Below, piece by piece: positions 47,301-56,300 of a stretch of 64,000 nucleotides of DNA. Below the pieces are notes generated by a model, which was given only the letters and a program-made list of their open reading frames with translations, ran no database searches and had not been told where the DNA came from. Position numbers and translations under genes: made by a program. Origin of the DNA: Alentia gelatinosa (lineage: Eukaryota; Annelida; Polychaeta; Phyllodocida; Polynoidae); contig OX465583.1 of the NCBI GenBank assembly GCA_950022655.1, positions 14,221,298-14,285,297 of the forward strand. The letters run 5' to 3'. The stretch's first letter is position 1. Every line of letters begins with the position of its first letter.

Positions 47301-50300
47301 TCAGAAATTTCTGCATCTCGAAATATGATCATTAACAAAGTATGAAAATCATAAAATAAAACTAAATTCCAAGAAATTCTGGCAGCAGGCTCTCACCAAC
47401 GGCGTATAAACCTCCAGTCAGTACTTTGGCGGCAGTTAAACGCGCCAAGGGCCGTTGACACTGCCGTCAGAGTTCCGTCAAGTGCCGAAATTTTGTTTGA
47501 CGGCACAGGGGTGGGGGGGGGGGGGGCGACCCCCCCCCCCCCCCCCCCGAATACGCCCCAGATTTTTTTGTGTTTTTGTTTCCGACTTTTTCATCAGTCC
47601 CGACTTTCATCCCTGAATTCAGAAATGGCAGTTTTCCACTTTTCCGTGGAAATCCACTTTTTGATATTCAGTATATGCAATTGCTTTTCCTTTTGTCAAA
47701 CAAAGGTAACATTGATTTAGCCTCATTTACGCCCATAAAACAGTGGTCTGAACCTCTCCACAGACCCTCAGCCCCATGCCGTGCCCAACAAGGACATATT
47801 ATTCAAGTTCTTCCAGTCTCTCTGATATAGAAAATTCCACATGAAAAATATTTCCACCTTTTCCCCTGACCCCAACTGACATCCCTGAGTGAATTCAGAA
47901 ATGGCAGTTTTCCACTTTTCCTTTGAAAATCCTTGTTTTCATTTCATTTTATAAAATAGTTTTTGTTAGTGTCAAGTAAAGATGGTATAAATTGAGCCTC
48001 ATTCGTGCCAATAAAACATTGGATCTAATCTCCTCACACACTCTCAGCCCCATGCGATGTTAAAACCTGAAATGGTTTCATGTTTTCTCGGGTCTCTCTT
48101 TGAAGCAGTACATTCCACATGAAAAGTACAAGGATGTCAGAGTTCAGGGAAATCCCTGAAATCAGGGTTTTTTCTAGAACACAGAAAACCTCAATAGAAA
48201 AAACCTCAATAGAACATGTGTTCATCACCCCCATATTGTTTCAGGAACCCTATACATCCGATTTCCCTTTAAATATGTGCATTATTACTTCCATGATTTT
48301 CAGGGTTTTCCCTGAGAAGCTTCCCATTGATAATGCATGGATGGAAATCCCGAAAATCCCTGAAACCCTTGTACTGTTACCATACAAACCACTTTGAATG
48401 TATAGCTAATACCAGGAACCAGCTCAATATTACAATCTCCCATGCATTTATTTGGTTTAAAATCAATAGGACATAGATGGTAGGGCTCTGCTTGGAGATC
48501 CCAGACTGTAGTACCAGTTCTAATCACCAGGGGATACAGTTTTAATCGTTTTTGAGTTCTCAGTAAGCATGGTAGTCTGGTGGGGTGGGGGGGGGGGGGG
48601 GGGTGAGTTTTTCCCAGCAAATAACTTCAGGGATTTTCCTCAAGGGCTGCTGACATCCCTGAAAGTATTTCCACTTTTCCCGACCCCAACTGACATCCCC
48701 AGAGAGATCTGCATATCTTGTGTGTGAGTGGCAAATCATTAGCTCTCTTCGCTGCACCATTCGTTGTGATTCTTATTTACTTATTCATATATCCATCCGT
48801 CTCAATGAGAGTTTCCTAATGTATATTCAAACTGCCATTTCTGTTTGTACTTAATGATCGATATATGCTTTTTTAAATATCTTAATTGTAGCCCTTACAA
48901 AGCAGGTTTTTCAATACAATAGTTCCTGCGAGCAGCTAACTTTGGCAGCTAGAAAGGATATAATAGGAAATGAAAAACTAAAGTGTGTGTATCATATAAG
49001 ACTGGATAGTGAAAAATCTCCATAAACGGGAAAGTCGACCAATTTCTGTGAGTTTTAATAGGTTTGTGGAATTATAGAATTGGACACCGACCTATACATA
49101 TATCTCATTCACCCGAATTGCATTCTGCTGACTTTTGGGATATTTCCTATCTTATTGATTTGTAAAAAGTGTACCATTGCCTTATGATTCATGAACAAAT
49201 TGCAATAATTTGTATCTTTTCAGGAAGTAAAAACTTCAACGTGGTTCGGAGAATAGGAGAAGGGAACTTCGGCAAAGTTTACGAAATCCAGCGCGTAAAA
49301 GAAGAAGACCCGAAGAGTGTTGGTCAAGTTGTCAAGGTAATTACTTCTTACTTAAATATAATTCTTCTGGAGTGCTTTTTTTAAAACAGAAACATGACTT
49401 GAGATATTTTTATAAATCCGCTTTATTGTAATTTTTGAACAAATTCGATCTATTGTAGAGTCCTTATGTAACACTACAAAAATATATATCACTACCTCGT
49501 TTGATAACCTGAAATATTCTTGCACAGATAAATAAGAAGGACGTATCAGTAAGGTTCGTTCGCATTTTTTCTTTTTTTATATCTACATGAATATCTAATC
49601 ATCTGTCTTTATCAATAATTTCTATATTCGATAGATGTCTATTCGAAATTTACATCGGACAAAAACAAAAACAGATATCATTTCTCAAAGGTCATCTGTG
49701 GTTCCAGAAAGATGCCTGCAGAATTCGTGCAGATTGAATGATTTTTTAATTCAGTATGTATTTCCATGTACAGTATTTATGTCGCCATTGTCTACATACA
49801 TTTCCTATTACACTACCTTAGGTGCAGAGCCCTGCCTGCCCGTGGGAGTTTTACGTGGTGAACGAGCTGCATGAGCGGCTTGGGCAACTTCGGTCTCCAC
49901 TGGTGAGAACAAACACAATAAATGAATCAGATATAAGCTGACGATTTTGCTGTACAGTAAAACCCCTCTTCCGGGACACCCCGCTTAAGGGGACACCCCG
50001 CTTAAGGGGACAATTTGCTCGGAACGGAAATTTTCCCCACATTGACCGGGGGTATAAAAAGGAGCGAATTTCACAAGGAAGGCATATCCACATTCTACCT
50101 CTATTATCTTTTTTTTTTTGTTTTTTTGTATATTTATATTCATTAATAATATATAATTTATATCTATTTACTTAATTATGTGTTATTGATAAACATTTTA
50201 ATCTAATAACCATCGTTTCCTTCATTTATGTAGGTATTCTCTATTGTATAACCATTGACAGACTGAAAACCCCGCTTAAGGGGACACCCCGCTTAAGGGG

Positions 50301-53300
50301 ACACCCCGCTTAAGGGGACACTTGACCCGGAACGGAGGGTGTCCCCTTAAGAAGGGTTTTACTGTACTATATCTTTGTAACCGTCTTTTTTTTCATTTCT
50401 TTTTTTATTATGATGTGGTTTTATCTTGATATTGGAAAAGCAAGTTGAAATATCATTATACAATTATTATTCCGTATTCACAGTTTCCACACACACACAA
50501 CCCCAAAAAAGTATAATTGCAAATGTAAGGGCGGCCTAACTGTGATTTACGGGGAGCATTGCGCAATATTTTCAAAAGAAAATGATGCAGAGTGTCAGCA
50601 TTTTTTATCTGAATTAAGATAGTAACTGGTTACTTTCAAGACTGTCAAGCCCCGGCCCCACTGGTGCGATGCGATTGTCGGAAGTCAATAAAAAGGTAAT
50701 AAAGGCCGGGTGAGGTCATAAAAACGGTGCCGCCTATCGCATCGCACACAATCGCTCCTGTGGGGCCGGGCTTGCGTGCGTGTTCGATTATGTGCGATGC
50801 GATGGATCCATCGCATTGCACATCTTGAAATGTTCATGATTTGCGATGGATTCATCGCACAGGTACAGAGTTCTTCCTATCATATTTGCATAAAAACTGT
50901 ACCCCACTTCATTGATTCCAGCTAGTTACACAGGATACCCTCACGAATGTCACCTTGGACCTATTACAGTTAATAACTACACAACTGAGGTCTCAGGAGG
51001 TGTGAAAGCTGTAGAAATGCCAGGCTATGCCTTTAGCCTAGGTGTGATTTTGATACTTTGTTGAGTGTTAGGAATGAAAAATATTATAATTAATTCTAGT
51101 AAATATTATAATGAAGCTGTATATCTAGAACTATACATAGATGCTACCGAAAGGGTTGCGATGAATCCATCGCTTCAGTGGGGCATACCCTGAATTTTTC
51201 CTGCAATTGAGTGCGATGAATCCATCGCAATAGGGGTCATAAACCCCGCCCGAGGGGCCGTTTATGGGACCATAAACTGTGTGCGACAATCGCATCGCAC
51301 CAGTGGGGCCGGGTCTTAAGGATCTTATTTACCTCTAATTTTGGTATTCACCTGGACTGCGGCAGTAACGCCGTGTAGTGTGAAATTACATAAGGTCATA
51401 TCAATAGACGCTCAATGTGTGTATGCTTCAGAGATACGTGAGTATATTTGTACATTATGTACTGTTTGTGTTTTCAGAGCGCAGCCTTTATGAAGATAGA
51501 CGAGGCGTACATGCATAACAATGGCAGCTGCTTCCTGTCCCAGCTCATGCCACACGGGACCCTACTTGTAAGTGTAAACTAATTATAGCACCTTAATTGT
51601 AGAGATTAATCATTGAGAATTATTACGACGTGGCAATAACACCTCTAGAACAAGCTGATGCTACCTTGAAAGTGAGTTTCTGTCAAAAAAAAAAAAGAGA
51701 TTAATTATTGATGTATGGAACGTTTAGTCAATCATGCACTTTTAGTAGGCTGTTAGATTTTCTTTTTCAGGAGTTCGATTTGTTAATGATATTAAAAATT
51801 CGATGTTGGAAAGGTTTTTGTACCAGATGCGTATTTATTACACCTCACTGCCTCTCCACCACACAATCCCAGACAAATTGGAAGTAGTTAAGAAAAATAT
51901 GAAATTATAGTAATAAAAAGCTATGTTTTTCATATATAGTTTTCTAATGAGAGTAGAATCCCAAGCCATGTCGAAAGAAAAGAACAAGCGGATGAACAGT
52001 TATGTTCTAAAACTTATTTTGATTAATCAATCAATAAACCATCGGCATTTGCATATGAAACAATATGGAGAATGCAACTGGTCCGGACAATGTAATCAAA
52101 TTCACATTATTCTTACCGTGCAGTCATTAGCAACAGTGCAGAATCAATATTGCCATCGGTAATAAATCATGTTAATGGCTTTATAGCAAGCTTTATCCTA
52201 CCCCTAATAAATAACGCCATAGGTTTAACATTGACTCAGTGTATTTGATGGAGCATGGAATAAAGTGTCATTTATGCACCGAGGTGAATAAAAAAACGGA
52301 CCAATCAGAGACGAGGTAAGGAAAGTAGATCCGGCAGCATTGATAAACTCAGCCATCCTCCGATGAGTGTCAACACGCTGTTAACATGGATAATTACAAA
52401 ATGTTCTCTGTATATCGGTGAGATGGGGTAGGATAAATACGAAACCGAACTCGATTTAGCCTTCTCAATGTTTATACCACTTTGGTCAGGTCTGCTACTC
52501 ACTACACTCGGCTAATGCCTCGTGTAGTAATACACGACCTTCCCGTCGTGGCATAAACATTGACAAGGCTAACTCTCGTTTGGTTTCTACTAAGTATCCA
52601 AAATAAAGCTTGTTTTTAAATTTTAAGATAATCGTTTCTTTTTAGGACGTGATGAATGCAGTGCGGGCGTCGCGGGAGACCATGGCCGAGTCACTCTCCG
52701 TTCTGCTCGCCATTCAACTTCTCAGAATACTGGAGAGCCTCATGTCTACAAACATCATCCACGGAGACATCAAACCCGACAACTTTCTCTTCAGAGGCTT
52801 GTGAGTATACCTCTCTTCAGTGAAGAATTTTAACTGTTTTAATATTTCTAGCTTAGGCAACTGGATCTAGGTTTGTTTTGAATTATGAGAGTAATTATAT
52901 AGAACGTCCTGACCATGCTGTACAAGTCACAGAACGAGATGGTAATTTACAGTTTGTACGGAACGAGGCATTTATGCCGAGTTCCGTACAAACCGTAAAT
53001 TATCATCGAGTTCTGTGACTTGTACAAGCATGGTTGGACGTTATATATTTACTATATACCCCAAAAAAAATTTAAATCATTAATTTAATTTTTGATAACC
53101 GATATGTTAATAAACGTGTATGGCAAGGTAGTCCGTATTTTAGTGTACGGACCAGTGGTCCGTATAGTATTTTTACGTTAGATGGTGAAACGGTGCATAT
53201 TTACAGTAAATACGGCATGGGTATATAGTAATTATATAGAACGTCCTGACCATGCTGTACAAGTCACAGAACAAGATGCTAATTTACCGTTTGTACGGAC

Positions 53301-56300
53301 CGAGGCGTTTACGCCGAGTTCCGTACAAACGGTAAATTAGCATCGAGTTCTGTGACTTGTACAAGCATGGTTGGACGTTATATATTTACTATATACCCAA
53401 AATTTAAAAAAAAATCATTAATTTAATTTTTAACAACCGATATGTTAATAAACGTGTATGGGTAAGTGGTCCGTATTTTAGTGTACGGACCAGTGGTCCG
53501 TACAGTATTTTTACGTTATATGTCAAAACGGTACGTATTTACAGTAAATACGGCATGGGTATATAGTAAATGATTGTACCCTTCTTCTTCCAGCTAATAC
53601 ACACACACAAAAAAACAAGCCCAGAGGGATATTATTAGGAAACTAAGATCATTTGGAAAATAGGCTAAATGCTATACAGTCAGTAGAATAAGTGAAAAGA
53701 ATTGCCATGGAGCAAATAATGAACAATCCTGGTGAAGTTGTGTGAGTCCAGTTGATTAGAGATTCCTACGTGTAGTCCTCGACGAGGGAACCTTGGATAA
53801 AATTGACGATGTGGTCGTTACGGTCGAGATGTAGGGAACACTTCATAGTCTATGAACCGCCAAGGTTTGTCAAATCCGATGATATCAATTTGTATCAAAT
53901 AAAACCTATCGGACGACGAGACAGCTAGGTGAAAAACATCACATACATGAATCACAGAAAGAAAAAAGACAATGTACATGATAATGAATTACTATATAAT
54001 CTTTCCTGCAGTTACCGACATTAGTAATTATATAGAACGTCCTGACCATGCTGTACAAGTCACAGAATGAGATGGTAATTTACGGTTTGTACGGACCGAG
54101 GCATCTATGCCGAGTTCCGTACAAACGGTAAATTATCATCGAGTTCTGTGACTTGTACAAGCATGGTTGGACGTTATATATTTACTATATACCCAAAATT
54201 TTAAAAAAATCATTAATCTAATTTTTAACAACCGATATGTTAATAAACGTGTATGGCAAGGTGGTCCGTATTGTATCCGTATTGTAGTGTACGGACCAGC
54301 GGTCCTACAGTATTTTTACGTCATATGCCGAAACGGTGCGTATTTACTGTATATACGGCATAGGTATTTAGTAATATGCTAATTCAAACAAATTGAAGTT
54401 GTTGCTGACTTGCGGTTTCCTCACAGCCCGCAGATGCCGGAAGGGAGGTCGGAGATCCCGACTGAGCCGTGCGTAGAGCTGATCGACTTCGGGCGGAGTA
54501 TCGACATGAAGATGTTCCCTGAGGGCACGACGTTCAGCGTCAACGTCGACACGACTGACTTCCAGTGTGTAGAGATGATGACCAACAGACCGTGGACCTA
54601 CCAGGTATGCCGTCTCTCTCACTCTTATCTCTATACACATGTATATTGATAAATCAGCAGGCCTGGGATTATCCTGATTCCCGGATATCTTTTCATATCC
54701 CAAGGGTCTTTATTGAGATGAATGTGATTTTTAAGAGAAATCTTTTTGGGTTAATGATAGAAACCTGAAAGATGGCGCACGATTATAGGGCAATTCTCAC
54801 TATTCAGGGATATCAGTTTTCCTTGTTTCCGCGGAATTGCGTGTTTTCATTTTTGGAATAAGATATCCTTTTTTCTTGTGTAAAATGAGCATAACAATTA
54901 AAAAATACTCAAATCAACCATGACTTATAAATTCCCCAATTAACCTGCCTCCAGACCCATGTTCCGCAGTGATAATGTTATTTATATCTACTATATTTTA
55001 GGTCCTTTTGGTGTATATATAGATCTGATATCTAACCCTGTATTGCCAGGGAAATATTTCCTTGTTTTTTTCTGACCCCAACTGACATCCCTGACTATTT
55101 TAGGTCGCAGCTGCGGCAAAGAATTCAAAATGCAGTAGCTTCCAGGGGCTTTGCCCCTGGGGGTTCCACCTGCGGCAATGTACCCGGTAACTTTTGGGGG
55201 ACAAGGCGACAAAAAATATCCTGCTGATTTCTCTGAATTTTTTTTTGCGCGGGGGGGGGGGGATTTCCCAGTCCCATGCCTGATAATTATATCCACACCT
55301 AATGCTTATTTATGCGAGAAACTCGTTTAAGGAAGCATCCTCCCATCCGTATCAAAGTGATCGGCTGTGTGGGCTGGTCCATCTGTGGGGTTTGAAATTT
55401 CATGAAGTTCATATTCTTCCTGACACTTATAGCTGGTAACTCTAGATTTTTGCTTTTACTTAATTTTTACTTTTAATTTTCAGCTCTTCTAGATTATATG
55501 TTTGTGTGTTATTTTCAAAATCACTGTTTAGATCTATGTGGGTAAGTTTTCTCCGTTCGTGTAACCTCGTGTAAGGTTTGCGTTGGCAGAAAATTTTACT
55601 GTTTAGATCTATTGTCTTATCTTATTACTTCATGTAAACATCGACACATTGACCGTAATAAACAGATGTGTCACCAAGCTTCTACCCTACGTACCCGTGA
55701 CAGATCTACTAGGAGAATGATGATTTCTCACGCGGTTCTACGAAGGATACTGTTGCTTATACATGGACTTGGTTTTCTTTCATTCAGACGGACATGTTTG
55801 GAGTCGTGGGAACCTTGAATGTTCTCATTTTCGGGAACTACATGAAAGTGCGGTTGGTCAAGGGACGATGGAAAACTAACTTCCAGTTCAAACGGTGAGT
55901 CTGTTTTCACGGCAAGTAGAGGTGACTCGCATGTCGGTACCGGCGGCTGTGTGCTAACCATACCTATCCACCCATTCTATGTTCTGTCTTTATCAAAGAC
56001 TGGTAGTCTTGAGGTGTATATATATATAGGAGCACATTTACTTGTTTTTCCGGCCGAACTAATTGAGTAAATCTTCGACTACTGGTGAGAATATCTGGCT
56101 TAATATTTTCTTATATTTCTTTTTAAAGAATGTACGGATCACCAGCTTTTAAATCTAGTACTTCTAAATAAAGTAGAAAACAAGCACGTTCTAACGTGAA
56201 TTTTACCTACAAAGTACTCGCGCTATAATTACCCCACACTGTGGAAGCTCAGCTTAATACGACCGACGCTTTTCGTAGGGTGTATCTAATTCCTTTAGAG

